In this document: positions 53,228 to 63,501 of the stretch, in pieces | How the letters are laid out: the number at the start of each line of letters is the position of its first letter | Position numbering within the stretch: the first letter of the stretch is position 1 | Assembly: GCA_965644315.1 (NCBI GenBank) | Contig: CBFFRQ010000018.1 | Span: 434,001-498,000 of the forward strand | DNA length: 64,000 nucleotides | Reading direction: 5' to 3' | From: Caecitellus pseudoparvulus | Taxonomy: Eukaryota > Bigyra: Bicosoecida | Notes under the pieces: model-generated | What the model was told of the DNA's origin: nothing | Database searches by the model: none | The model's input: the letters and a program-made list of their open reading frames with translations, nothing else | Translations under genes and position numbers: made by a program

Positions 53228-56200
53228 ATGAGAAAAGTAGCTCGTATGTCACGACAGTTAGCACGCCGACTGCGCCTGGTGCATCGTCCTGCGTCAGCGA
53301 GCCAGCCGCAGTCTAACATGGAGCGGCAGGCTTCGGCGGCCGTCCCAGCAGAAGTGACCCAAAAGCATTGTGGGCGCACAGTGCATGTTGGACGTCTCGC
53401 CATGGCATCTTTCTTCTTGGCTGTGGCTGGTTTCCTCGCGGGCTTCTTCCTCATCCGCGCAGAGCTGCCAACGATTGCTGCGAATGTCGCGTGTAGTGAA
53501 AACGCAGGTGAAACTCTCGAGCCTTGCACACTCCCCCCGCGCTTCCAGCGGCTGGTGTTCATCGTCGTGGATGCCCTCAGATATGATTTCATAAAGCCTT
53601 GGTGCCCGTCGTCTGCTTCTCCACGGAAAGGGTCGTCAAGCACAAGTTTTTCCGGACAAGTGCGTCAACGCTGGCGCTATCCTGTCCAACCAGCAGGAAG
53701 ACCACAAGACTCGCTGTGCCCTGTCACAGATGCCACGGACTGGTCAGCTGCTCTTGCGCAACCCAAGCAAGGCCAGGCTGTATCAGTTCGTCGCAGACGC
53801 GCCGACGGTGACCATGCAGCGCTTGAAGGGCTTGACCACAGGCGGGCTACCAACCTTCCTGGATGCAGGTATGTGCACCGCCTGAGTCCAGCAAATCGCA
53901 AGGCAAGTAACCGCCACACGTCTGTGATTTCCAGGTGATAACTTTGCTTCAGAAGCTATTTCTCAAGACAGCCTCATTCTTCAAGCCAAACTGGCCAAGA
54001 AAAGGTGGGTGTGCTCCTTTCGCTTTCACAAGGCCAGCGCACGTACAAAGTGAGCGCTTGCCACAGGCTCGTGTTCATGGGAGACGACACCTGGCTGCAC
54101 CTTTTTCCTCCACATGGTGTGAATGGCTCTCAGCCTCGAAGTCTGCATGGACCTCGCGGATTCTGGGCAGAAAGCCACGGCTTTCCGTCCTTCAATGTGA
54201 AGGACTTGCACTCAGTGGACGACGGAGTGCTCCGCTTGCTCGTGCCTACGTTGGTGAATGGCACGAGGAGTCGAGTGAAGGCAAGGAGGGAGCTATTGGA
54301 CAGCTTGGCCGCCCAAGGTTGCCCACTGGTCGAAGATCTCATGCACGACCCTCCTCACTGCAAGACGACCCGTGCCGCCCTTGCCCACCTGGAAAAACCT
54401 GACTGGGATGTTCTCGTTGCCCATTTTCTGGGGGTTGACCACGTGGGGCACCGATTCGGACCGGAGCACCCTGCCATGGCAGCAAAGCTCCAGCAAATGG
54501 ACCGCATGATAGCTGATGTGGTTGCATCACTGCCGCTGGACACGCTCCTTGTAGTGCTGGGCGACCACGGCATGACGCCTCATGGAAACCACGGAGGTGC
54601 CACCCCAGAGGAAGTCACTGCAGGGTTGCTCCTGTATGCAGGTGACGGCTTGTCGCCTGAGCCAGCAGCTGGCCAGGAGCACGGTGCAGGCACATGCGAG
54701 TGCGACCAAGAGTTTGCAGACAGGAGTGGGGGATTCTCGGGCACGCTGCGTCATGTGCTGGCTGGCAGTATTGGGAGAGCGTGCTCACGGGTGCGTCAGG
54801 TCGACCTGGTGCCGACTCTAGCCCTCCTCCTGGGCCTGCCCATTCCGTTTGGCAACCTTGGACGGGCTTTCCCGGACCTGCAGTATGGGCCCGCTGGCTT
54901 CCAGGTCTCGGTAGCTGCTGCTCTACGTCAGAACGCTAAGCAGGTGCTCACATTTATGAACAGCCACTCTGCCTTGACAGGAGACTTCAGCCCAGCCACA
55001 TTGGAAGGCTTGGCAGAGCTGTTCAGAGAAGCTCGACGTGCAGAGCAAGCGGGTGAGACACTACAAGCCATTGAAGCATTCGGTTTGATGCTCAACGCAG
55101 CCTTTGAGGAGTGCCTGGCCATTTGGGCCACCTTCGATCTCCCAAGCATGCTTGTTAGCCTGTTGGCTTGCTGCTTGGCATACTTCACGATGGTGTGGGC
55201 TTCAACACGGACAAAAGGATGGCAGGTGCGTTGGACGAAGGTGTTCCTTTCGTTGGCGGCAGTCCTCTGCGTGGCTTGCGTGGCAGACCCGGCTCTCGCC
55301 CTGAATGCCCTAGGCCAGCGTTGCCCGCCCTGTGCCGGGATAAAGCAGCTACAGTCAGTGCTCGGCCAGCTTCTGCCTCGTAAAACCGCTGACTTTGCCC
55401 CAATTTCAGTTGTACTGTGGTCAGTTGATTGGATGGTTGGCTGGATTGCAGCAGTCCTGCCATCCGGCTGGGCTCAGTGGGCCGGAGAAGTGGCAGAGTC
55501 CCTAGTCATTTTGGAGGACACGTCACTTCCGAGAACTGAGGTGCCTTTTCCAAGCGGGGATGTGGGCGTGTCCCTTGCAGGCTCGCACGACACGCAGAGC
55601 GTGCCTTGGTGCCCATCCAGCATCTCAACACTGGCACTCTGCGCTGCAATCGCGGTGCCCCTGAGTACGGTTCAATTTGGGAGAGAGACCGATCAATCAA
55701 GGCTCCAGCCCTCACATGGAAGAGGCCCCCACTTGTTGGCTTCTCCGGCACTTCAAGCGACTATTGTACTCATCTCTGCCGCTCGTTTTGGTGGCTTGTT
55801 CAGCAACAGCTTCATCGAGAATGAGCGATACGGCCTGCTGTTCCTGCTGACTTCTACGCTCCTTGTGTGGGCTTTGGCAAGCTGCTGTCTGGGGCAGCAC
55901 GGCAGTGCCTGGCGTTTGGTGCTCGCCGCAGCTGTGCTCCGTTTGGGCGCGATCCAAGGCGAGCGGCTGCACAGACACGCAGCTGTTCCGCAGGAAACGC
56001 CCCTGTGGGATCAAGCTGCAAGTACGAGTTTTCAGGTCGTTGACTCCGCGCTCTCGTGCTTCCTGCCGGGCTTGGCCATGTCTGGAGCAGGAGTTGCCGT
56101 GCCGCTCCTCACTGCAGTGGCTGGCAAGCAGGGGGTCAGCACGCGGCACCCCTCGGCTTCAATCGGCCGCGGCGCAGTGGGAGCCATGCTGGTTGCAGGT

Positions 56201-57019
56201 GGGGTCCTAGGCCTGGCTGGGTTTGTCTTCACTTTGGAGTTCTGGCGGGCAACCATCGACGTGTGGCCTGCCTGGACCCCGTCACTGGGCCTGTCGGCTG
56301 GCGATTCGGCACGGTGCACGCTCTTGGCTTCAGCCGCGGCAGCTTGCCTGTTGATGCTGAGTCCGATCCCACTGTACCTGCCTTGCTGTGCAGCAAGGCA
56401 AGGGGGTCGTCTTGGCGCAGCTCAAAACCGCGCCCCCATGCAAGCCAGTGTGCTGTGGTCTCGCAACATGGCAGGTGCTGCCACCGCACTCAGCACAGTC
56501 ACTCCGCCTCTGGCACTCCTTCTGGGGCCTTCGTGCACTGTTCAGCTTGCAGGCGCAGCTTTAAGTGCCCACTTAGTTTCTAGTGCGTGGCTTCACGGCG
56601 CCACGTCAGGGCGTAGAGCTTGGGAGCAGGATGCTGCCTTTGGACTGTGTCTGGCCATGCTTGGCCCCTTCTGGTTCCACATGACAGGGCATGACACACG
56701 TCTCTCTGCGCTGCACTACGCCAGTGCATTCACTGTCAGCGAGAATTTCCACTCCATCCTTTCCCCTCTGCTAGTCGCCATCAACACTGGCGCAGCCCAC
56801 ATTGTCATTGCTCTGGCTGCCTTCCCTGCGCAGGGCAGCCGGGCGTGGGCTTACGCAGCTTGCGCGACAGCGCTGCCAGTGCTTGGCATGAGCACTTTCT
56901 CGTTCTTAGCACGGCGCCATCTGATGGTGTGGGCAATCTTTGCCCCCAAACTTCTCTTCGAAGTGTTCTTCTTGGCGGCACACACGTCACTCCAGGCACT
57001 GGAATCACTGTGCATGTAG
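53228..57019 (+). CDS. PIGO: GPI ethanolamine phosphate transferase 3 (PIG-O)
   Basis: Four exons (53228-53659, 53730-53868, 53935-54004, 54067-57019; introns of 70, 66 and 62 nt) give 1197 residues. The enzyme adds the ethanolamine phosphate bridge to the third mannose of the GPI anchor in the ER. One N-terminal span (about 58-76) precedes a lumenal alkaline-phosphatase-like domain. Its metal and nucleophile motifs are intact: [29 protein letters not shown] (nucleophilic Thr), [24 protein letters not shown] and [13 protein letters not shown]. From about residue 520 a dozen or so membrane spans follow to the end. Extra length over human (1089) lies in the N-terminus and loops. Several Met codons precede the first span, so the start at 53228 is uncertain by up to 57 codons. 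Confidence 0.93.
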
Positions 57020-57059
57020 CTTTTAGAAATATATCCTGTTTGGCTTCCCTCTTCTCAGC

Positions 57060-57133
57060 GCAGTTGTAGCTCAGTTGGTTAGAGCGTCCGCTTAACACGC
57101 GGGCAGTCATGGGTTCAAGTCCCATCAATTGTA
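57060..57133 (+). tRNA. tRNA-Val (anticodon AAC), copy 1
   Basis: A full 74-base cloverleaf folds. The acceptor stem is GCAGTTG with CAATTGT (wobbles at 1-72 and 4-69). The D arm is GCTC/GAGC and the anticodon stem TCCGC/GCGGG with loop TTAACAC, giving anticodon AAC. The T arm is ATGGG/CCCAT with loop TTCAAGT, and the discriminator is A. There is no intron. A73 and AAC fit valine. The internal B box is canonical (GGTTCAAGTCC). Confidence 0.9.
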
Positions 57134-57134
57134 C

Positions 57135-57140
57135 TTTTTT
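57135..57140 (+). terminator. Polymerase III T-run terminator, tRNA copy 1
   Basis: Six T bases begin two bases after the tRNA discriminator, the usual Pol III stop. Confidence 0.75.
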
Positions 57141-57326
57141 CCATTTGTGTCTACTACGGTTGACCAATAACAATCGTCCCTGTCTACATGCAGTCCAAGG
57201 CGGTGTATGCACTTTTTCTTGCTGGTAAATCCAGACTCCGTCGGATGGAGGAACACATGCAAGCTTTCCACGGGGTGCCACAGGAACTAAACAGTATCTA
57301 ATGTAAGCAGAAAATGACGATTGAAT

Positions 57327-57410
57327 AGCGCAGTTGTAGCTCAGTTGGTTAGAGCGTCCGCTTAACACGCGGGCAGTCATGGGTTCAAGTCCCATCAATT
57401 GTACTTTTTT
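57327..57410 (+). repeat. 84-bp direct repeat containing tRNA-Val, unit 2
   Basis: This is the second, identical unit of the repeat at 57057-57140. Confidence 0.85.
57330..57403 (+). tRNA. tRNA-Val (anticodon AAC), copy 2
   Basis: This copy is identical in sequence to the tRNA at 57060-57133, with the same cloverleaf and AAC anticodon. The exact identity suggests recent duplication or gene conversion. Confidence 0.9.
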
Positions 57411-57411
57411 T
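57405..57411 (+). terminator. Polymerase III T-run terminator, tRNA copy 2
   Basis: Seven T bases follow the second tRNA after a single C. Confidence 0.75.
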
Positions 57412-57484
57412 CCCATCGTTGTGCGAACCGGACTTGACCAAGGCATTCTGTGACCCTGTACAGTCTCTTCAGACGTATGTATTT

Positions 57485-58915
57485 TTAGAGCCTCTCAGGA
57501 GCATTTACTTCCCCTGCGTCCCAGACACAAAGCGCATGTGGACCTTCTGCGCGTCCGAGCAGAACTGAGCAAGGAGAAGCCCCCAGCACCTGAGCAGTCA
57601 CAACCCAGTCATCCACTGACGGAGACGAGGCTACGTAGTCGAGTCGTCCATAAAAATAGCGGCGCCCATCCTCCTGCCCTGCGTGCACGCTTGCCTCCAG
57701 CAAATGAGCTTGGCCGCTGGCGCCGCCGACCACCAAGGCGGCGTGCAAATCAACTCTGCTCTCTGCAATGACACACGAAGCCGGCCCAATAAGGACGCAT
57801 GTGAAGAGTGTGTGCTGTTTGCCAACCCCTGGGGCTGCTGCTGCGTCGCCAGGACCAGCACTCCAACGAGCCAATGGCACGAGGGAGGAGGGCTCAGCCC
57901 CAGATCCTGAGCTGCACACACTGCAAGCAAAGAGACAGACTTCCCCCGACCTACCAACTGCTGCCCAGATGCTCAATGCGGGTCCCTGAGTTGAAGAACC
58001 CGGCACTGGTAGCTCTGAAGATACACAGGCCAAGGATAGGACAGCACCAGAGAGCAGCCTCGCGTGCGCAGAGGGGCTGAGAAGGGGGCTTTCCTTGGGA
58101 GCATGTGATGTCATGCCTGCCACCGCCTCTGGCCCCACACAGCTTGCAGAGACTGTGCCGCAGCTGTGACCCCGCATGAGCAGAGCAGGCTTCTGGCCAC
58201 TGCCGCATGCATACGCTGCCGACGTGACCATCGCACCCGATGCACCGTCTTGAAATACAGCAGTAGATACTTGGGTGACTGCTAACGTGTTTGCTGCGTC
58301 GAGTGTAACCACTGCGACCTCTTGTGCTGAGGGCCCACACAGCAGCACATGTGACATGGGCGACGCCGCAGCGGCAACGCAGGCAGGGCTTTGGGGAAGG
58401 GCCATGTGAGCGCTTCCAGGACAAGCTGTGGGTAGGGCGCCCATTTCGCCTTGCGCTGCTCCAAGGGGCTCAGCAGCAGGCTCTTCGTTCACTGTGCAAC
58501 TGCAGACCAGGGCACCAGTGCACGCTGCGAGTACCAAGACTTCAGACTCCGCCGTGAGCACCACACACACAACCTGCTGAGATCCACTTCCACGCATCCA
58601 CTGCACCGCCACCGGGTGGCTGGGGCTCAAATCGGTCTCCCACACAGCGCAAAGGCTCTGAGCAGCGACTGCGCCAGCACTGCTCAGCACATCCAAACTC
58701 ATCAGCGCAACACTTTGGCGCGCAGACAGCACAAGGAGAGCGCCATATTCTGTGCAAATTGCGCTCCCAACACAGCCTGTCTTTCCTCCCCAAGCCTCGC
58801 GTAGCTGCCCTGTACACATGAAGCCTGCGTTTCGCGCGCGTTTCGGGACCGCCGCAGCCTTTGAGACTTGCTGGGCGCCAGAGGATGCCCGCTTGGTGCC
58901 TTTGCGGCGCCCCAT
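57485..58915 (-). CDS. Propeller-like hypothetical nuclear protein
   Basis: This single exon encodes 476 residues from the ATG at 58913-58915. The first 30 residues are basic (MGRRKGTKRASS and VPKRARNAG), like a nuclear or nucleolar signal. The rest consists of short strands rich in Val, Ser, Cys and Ala with small polar turns, repeating about every 45-60 residues. Examples are CTEYGALLVLSARQSVALMSL, VVCVVLTAESEVLVLAACTG and LSIWAAVGRSGEVCLFACS. This suggests a diverged WD40-type beta-propeller. No individual blade has a full GH...WD signature, so the fold call is tentative. The last line, HALCVWDAGEV, is the closest to a WD dipeptide. Function is unknown; nuclear ribosome-assembly propellers have similar basic ends, but I cannot connect it to one. 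Confidence 0.6.
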   Translation of the reverse strand: MGRRKGTKRASSGAQQVSKAAAVPKRARNAGFMCTGQLREAWGGKTGCVGSAICTEYGALLVLSARQSVALMSLDVLSSAGAVAAQSLCAVWETDLSPSHPVAVQWMRGSGSQQVVCVVLTAESEVLVLAACTGALVCSCTVNEEPAAEPLGAAQGEMGALPTACPGSAHMALPQSPACVAAAASPMSHVLLCGPSAQEVAVVTLDAANTLAVTQVSTAVFQDGASGAMVTSAAYACGSGQKPALLMRGHSCGTVSASCVGPEAVAGMTSHAPKESPLLSPSAHARLLSGAVLSLACVSSELPVPGSSTQGPALSIWAAVGRSGEVCLFACSVCSSGSGAEPSSLVPLARWSAGPGDAAAAPGVGKQHTLFTCVLIGPASCVIAESRVDLHAALVVGGASGQAHLLEASVHAGQEDGRRYFYGRLDYVASSPSVDDWVVTAQVLGASPCSVLLGRAEGPHALCVWDAGEVNAPERL

Positions 58916-59158
58916 CTTCTGAGATGTGTGTAGTCAATGAGGGCAGGAGGATGCAAGGTACTACAGCTGCCTTGCAGCCCCTCCTGGCCTCTGCAAGCTG
59001 CCACGTCTTGGTTGACTGGCCTCAGCCGAAACTTCCGGCATCGCCTTAGCTCAAAAGGGAGCCTTGCAGGCGCTGATCACAGGCGCCCAATAGCTTGCGA
59101 GTGCTATACTTGCTCCAAACTTGGTACATGGAAAATGAATTGCGCCAGGGGCTTTGCC

Positions 59159-62100
59159 TCACTGCCGCGCATCCTTCACAGCAACCATCTCGACGGATGC
59201 GCTGGAGTCTGCTGGAGTGGCCTGGGGCCCTCGCTGCTCCTGCTTGGAAGCAGTGCCCTGCCTTGAGTCAGTGGTATCGTCTGTCAGCGCTGCTTTTCCT
59301 TTGCTGGAGCCTGTCGCCCACCCAACGCAGCGGCGCAGCAGGGGCAGGATGTCAGCGGTAGGGTGCGCGTCCGGGCCGACGATCATGAGGGTAGCCATGA
59401 ACCACACAGTGCTGAACAGCAGCGAAAGGGCCAGGGTGACGAAAATCAGCTGGCCAAAGCGGATGAAGAATGTGAGAGTCGCCCAGAACAAGACAAATGC
59501 AGAGCACAGGGACGTGACCGCGCCGCCCAAGACCGACACGCCAATCTCAAACAGCGCATGCCTTGACCGCTGGAAGCGGCCATTCTGGTGTGCAGCATTG
59601 TATGAGTGGGCCAGGTGCACTGTGTAGTCGACGGCCAAGCCCACCAGGATGGTGGCGTTGATGGACTCAACAAGCCCCAAGTTGATGTCGGGGATGACAG
59701 CCAAGAAAGCAAGCAAGCCCACCACCACACACACGATGGAGACGCTTGCCAAGCCTGCGACGATGAAGTTGCCAGAGAAGATCAAGAGGAAGACGACAGC
59801 CACGGCAAATGACACGCCAATGGAGGTGTACGTCGATTCAACCATGACTGACGCCGTCGCGAACCATGCAAAGGTGCCCGTCGATGCAAAGCCTCGCCGA
59901 GCACCTGAGGGTGCCCCAGCGTTCAGCGTGTCCATACGCTCCGACCAGCCTTCGAAGTACTGGCGCAGGGCGGAGAGGGGGGGGTTCCCAGGCATCGTTG
60001 AGTTGAACGTCATGATGATCCAGGGGATGCGCGTGGCGCCATCATCTGCGATGCTGCCGGCTTGCTGTTTCATCTCCTCCTGCCGCTCACCGTCCAGTGT
60101 CTTGAACCATGCCGATACACTTGTCTTGAACGCCGCCTGTGTCATGTCTGCCCAGAGGGAGTCCGAGGGGGAGCCCGTCTCATTTCGCCGCCACATGGCC
60201 CAGTCTTCCAGCCAGCAGTCTGCCTCCTCGCCGAACAACGCGAAGAATTCGGTGCCAGGGCGCTGGGGAATGGTGGCAGCGGCAGTGGCCTTGCAAGCTG
60301 TCTCGACCAGGTACTCCTGCACGCTCGCCAAGTGGGGAGTGAACGCGCTGGGGCTGTCCAGGACTAGTTTGCCTACGTTGAACTCGTCATTTGGGTCGAG
60401 GCCAGAGCGGTCAATTGCTTTGTCAGGGTTCACACCGTACATCATGCGCACTTGTACAATGAAGGACTGCGCTGAAGCTGGGAAGTCGCCGAAGCGGTCA
60501 ATAGCATGCTGCAGCTCGGAGTCCGGGGGAAGCCCACTTTCTTCCTGCTCCGGAGGTGACAGCTGTGTCGCGCCAGCGATGGACAGGATCAGCAGGATGA
60601 CACCGAGGGCAGTGATGGCATACCGGGCAGTGAACAGCCACGGCGCCCACTTTGTGTAGCAGAAGCGCTCGATGCAGCGGTGCTCCGAGACATCCAAGTC
60701 CTCAGCTGAGTCACTGCCCTTGCTGGATTTAGCTGTCAGCTGGGCATGCTGTGGGGCGGCACCTCCTTCCGTTGCCTTGGCTTGGCTTGAGCTCGTGCTC
60801 GTTGGGGCGGAAGCGGGTGGGGCCACTGATCCCCTCTCTAGCTGCTGAAGCGTTGCGTCAGCGTGAGCAGCAGACTTCGCGCGGCGAGTAGCAGGCGCCA
60901 AGCAAGCTCCGTTGCAGCAGCACTCGGGGCAGTAGTCAGCCTCCTCCATGCGCCACACGAAGCAGCACTGCTTGGACAGGCGCTTGTGCCAGATGACCAA
61001 AAAAGCCGAGTACATGGAAATGATGCCGAGGTAGTTCACGAACACCATCAGCGCAGCCAGAACGCCAAAAGAAGAAACTGCGGGAATGGGGCTGACCGCA
61101 GTCATGATGAAAGCCACGAACGTTGTGAGGGACGTCACCAGCATGCTCGTGGAGGCTCTCCTCCAGACCCAGTTGAAGCGCTTCGCCAGTCCGTCTGAAC
61201 CCCTTGGTCCAACGAGTGCCTCATCCTCCAACTCTGACTGGCGCCATGCGTCCACCAGCACAAAGATATCGTCCGCGCCAATACCTGGGGGGTAGGAAGG
61301 GGGTGACAAGTGCAGCTCGGATTCTCAAGCAGGATCCCATGCGCCGGCAACGTACCAAGAATGACGTAGAGAGCCAGCTGATTCAGTGTCGTGTTCACCT
61401 GAATGCCGAGCAGGCCGTGGTACAGAACGAGACCGACGGGGTAAGAAAGGCCAACATTCAGCATGCCGACAAGCGCGAGGGTCCATGAGCCAGTTTGCAG
61501 CCCAACGATAATGACGACCATGACTCCTGCTGCGCCGGCAAGGATAAAGTCCCCCTGCACCAAGGACAGAACCTCGACGTTCCCGAGGTTGTTCTCGAAG
61601 AAGTTGATCACGATTCCATCCTGTGGAGAACAGAAGGCGGGGGGGTCGGTGCTGGCCCTGAGGTGGGTGGGTGGGCCTCATGGGGCTGCACTGCACGCAC
61701 GGGGTCAGGCTTGGCGAAGAAGTCCAGGTACTGCGCCACCCAGTCCCTGAACAGTAGCCGCTGCTCGTCCTCGTCCTCGTAGATGTTCTGAAACTTGGGC
61801 ACCGGGTTGCCGTCAGGGCCAGTAACCGTCTCGTTCAGTGGGCCACCAAACGAAATGCGGGTTCGAGTCACCTTGCCGGTGAAAGCAGCTGGGCTCTCTT
61901 GCACGTTGCTCCGCAGCTGCTTGTCAAAGAAGAAGTCAGTGAAAGGTAGCTGCTCTGGAGTCGTGCTCTGAGCGAGGGCGGCATCAATGGTGCTTTGATT
62001 CAGCTGCCGGATGTCTGCCTCTGTGATATCAAAGTATGGCGTGGATGGGAAGAAGATGCGAAGGGGGCTGAAGGGCGGGGAGCAGGTGGTGGAGGGCGGG

Positions 62101-63141
62101 ATGACGCGACAGTGGTCCTTGAAGCCCTTGATCGCAAAGCGGGATGAGTCCAGGCCCATAAGGCCTTGCTCTATGCGTCAAATGTCCAGCACATGCTCGG
62201 GGGTCCAGATCTGTGGAGAGGCAGCGTGAAGACGTCCAGAAGTTTCTGGGAGACGGATTTCAGGGCACGCCACCTCACGTTGCCTGCCTTGGCGCTGAAA
62301 AAGACAATCATGGAGGTGAACTCCTCCGAGAGCGGGGGCTGGATGGCAGACTTGTTGACAGATGACTCCTCTTGGGCAACTTGCACCGCGTAGTACCTGG
62401 TGGACAGAGGGCACGAAGGACGGCGGCATTGAAGTGGCTGGCGGGCAACATGCCGCAGCCGCGCGCCACGCACTGTTGCACCTCAGGCTCTCCGAGGGCT
62501 AGCAGCTGCACAGCGCGGAAAGGAGAAAGGCGTGCATGTTCGTCGCGGGAATTGGGGGCTGTCTTTCTCGTGAAAGCTCAGACTATGCGAGGTGCAGGCT
62601 GACTGGTTGCCACTCGACGAAGCCTCGATGAACGGCAGCCGCAGACGCCGCGTCGCAGCACACGGGAGGACATCGGCCGCAGCAAGGGAGCTAACTCACA
62701 TTGCCAGCACTAGATCCACTTGTGCTCGATCCTGATACAATGCCGAGTGCCCACTGTGGAGGGGCGTGGGCGGAAGGCGTGACATAGCGGAAAATGCTTG
62801 CGGCGGCCGAGGCGAAAGCCACAGACGGGGGCTGCTGCTTACCAGCGAAGCCAGGGCCAGGAGTAAGATACAAATGCCACCACACATGAGAAAGGGGTGT
62901 GCCACTATGCATCCTGTGTACTTTTCCGTGCAAACCCTTGCCAGACTTGCGTCCTGCGAGGCGGCGTGCCAAAGGGGCGTTTCCTGGAACTCTCTCGGCG
63001 CAGACTGTCGGCACCGAAACTCACCTCGCTAGAGTCAGAGGGCTTGGACACTCTGCCAGGCGAAGAAGGCTGGGTGCTAGAAGGACCGTCCCCTGGGGCT
63101 GGGGCCACTTGCGGCCGCCTCGAGTCCGGACTCGACGACAT
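59159..63141 (-). CDS. Dispatched/Patched-like RND membrane protein, multi-exon, with in-frame TGA
   Basis: Resolved exons are 63025-63141, 62953 down to about 62865, 62279 to about 62400, 61701-62210, 61356-61620 and 59159-61284. Introns of 71, 68, 80 and 71 nt are firm; junctions between 62400 and 62865 are not. The protein has roughly 1100 residues: a short disordered N-terminus, first span (PFLMCGGICILLLALASLV), a lumenal domain (SMIVFFSAKAGN, then WTPEHVLDI), a sterol-sensing-like block of spans with GIGADDIFVLVDAW, a second lumenal domain and a second span block with ILVGLAVDYTVHLAHSY. The Asp residues in GIGADD and GLAVDY match the proton-relay sites of Dispatched/Patched-type transporters. 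The frame is interrupted by TGA at 62178-62180. It may be a pseudogene, a sequence error, recoding, or an unusual splice. Confidence 0.75.
62178..62180 (-). other. In-frame TGA inside a conserved exon of the RND gene
   Basis: The exon 61701-62210 (510 bases, phase 0 at both ends) reads WTPEHVLDI, then TGA, then RIEQGLMGLDSSRF in one frame. The sequence on both sides looks like coding sequence of the family. A CGA-to-TGA change would explain it. Use of the later acceptor ATAGAG would skip it but lose the WTPE motif. Confidence 0.65.
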
Positions 63142-63501
63142 GATGTCTGATTGGTGCCGATGTGTGGCGTGTGCTGAGTGGAGACACAGCGGTTGGATCT
63201 GTGGCGGCCTGCCAGAGGCTAGACCGTGCCAAGTATGCTCCTGCACAAACAGTGGCAAGCTAGCTGCGGGAGGTGCTACGAAGGCGGGGGAGGAAGAGGC
63301 TTGTGCAGAGTAGTGGAATTGCAAAGTGTGCGTCAGCGTGGGGGGGTCGACGTACGCGCACACCCCCCGCACACCCCGTGCCGCGTCGCCAACCTTCGGG
63401 TGCGGTCGTCTCCACGCCCGTTGCATTGCCAAGGGGGTGGGGAAAGCTATGGTCAAGAGCGTGAGTGGGAGCCCGCTTGCCACGCACTTGGGCAGCTCAG
63501 A
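63142..63501. other. Upstream region of the RND gene
   Basis: These 360 bases carry the presumed promoter of the RND gene and the 3' flank of the last gene, both on the minus strand. No ORF or RNA gene is supported. Confidence 0.4.

Larger units (their letters stand above)
57057..57140 (+). repeat. 84-bp direct repeat containing tRNA-Val, unit 1
   Basis: These 84 bases are identical to 57327-57410, including AGC before the tRNA and the T run after it. The start-to-start distance is 270 bases; the spacer is not repeated. Confidence 0.85.

Noticed and set aside
56805-57446. A 213-codon minus-strand frame with repeated GLEPMTARVLSGRSNQ sequence
   Set aside because: It is the antisense of the two tRNA-Val genes. 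This peptide is a well-known artefact of translating tRNA loci.
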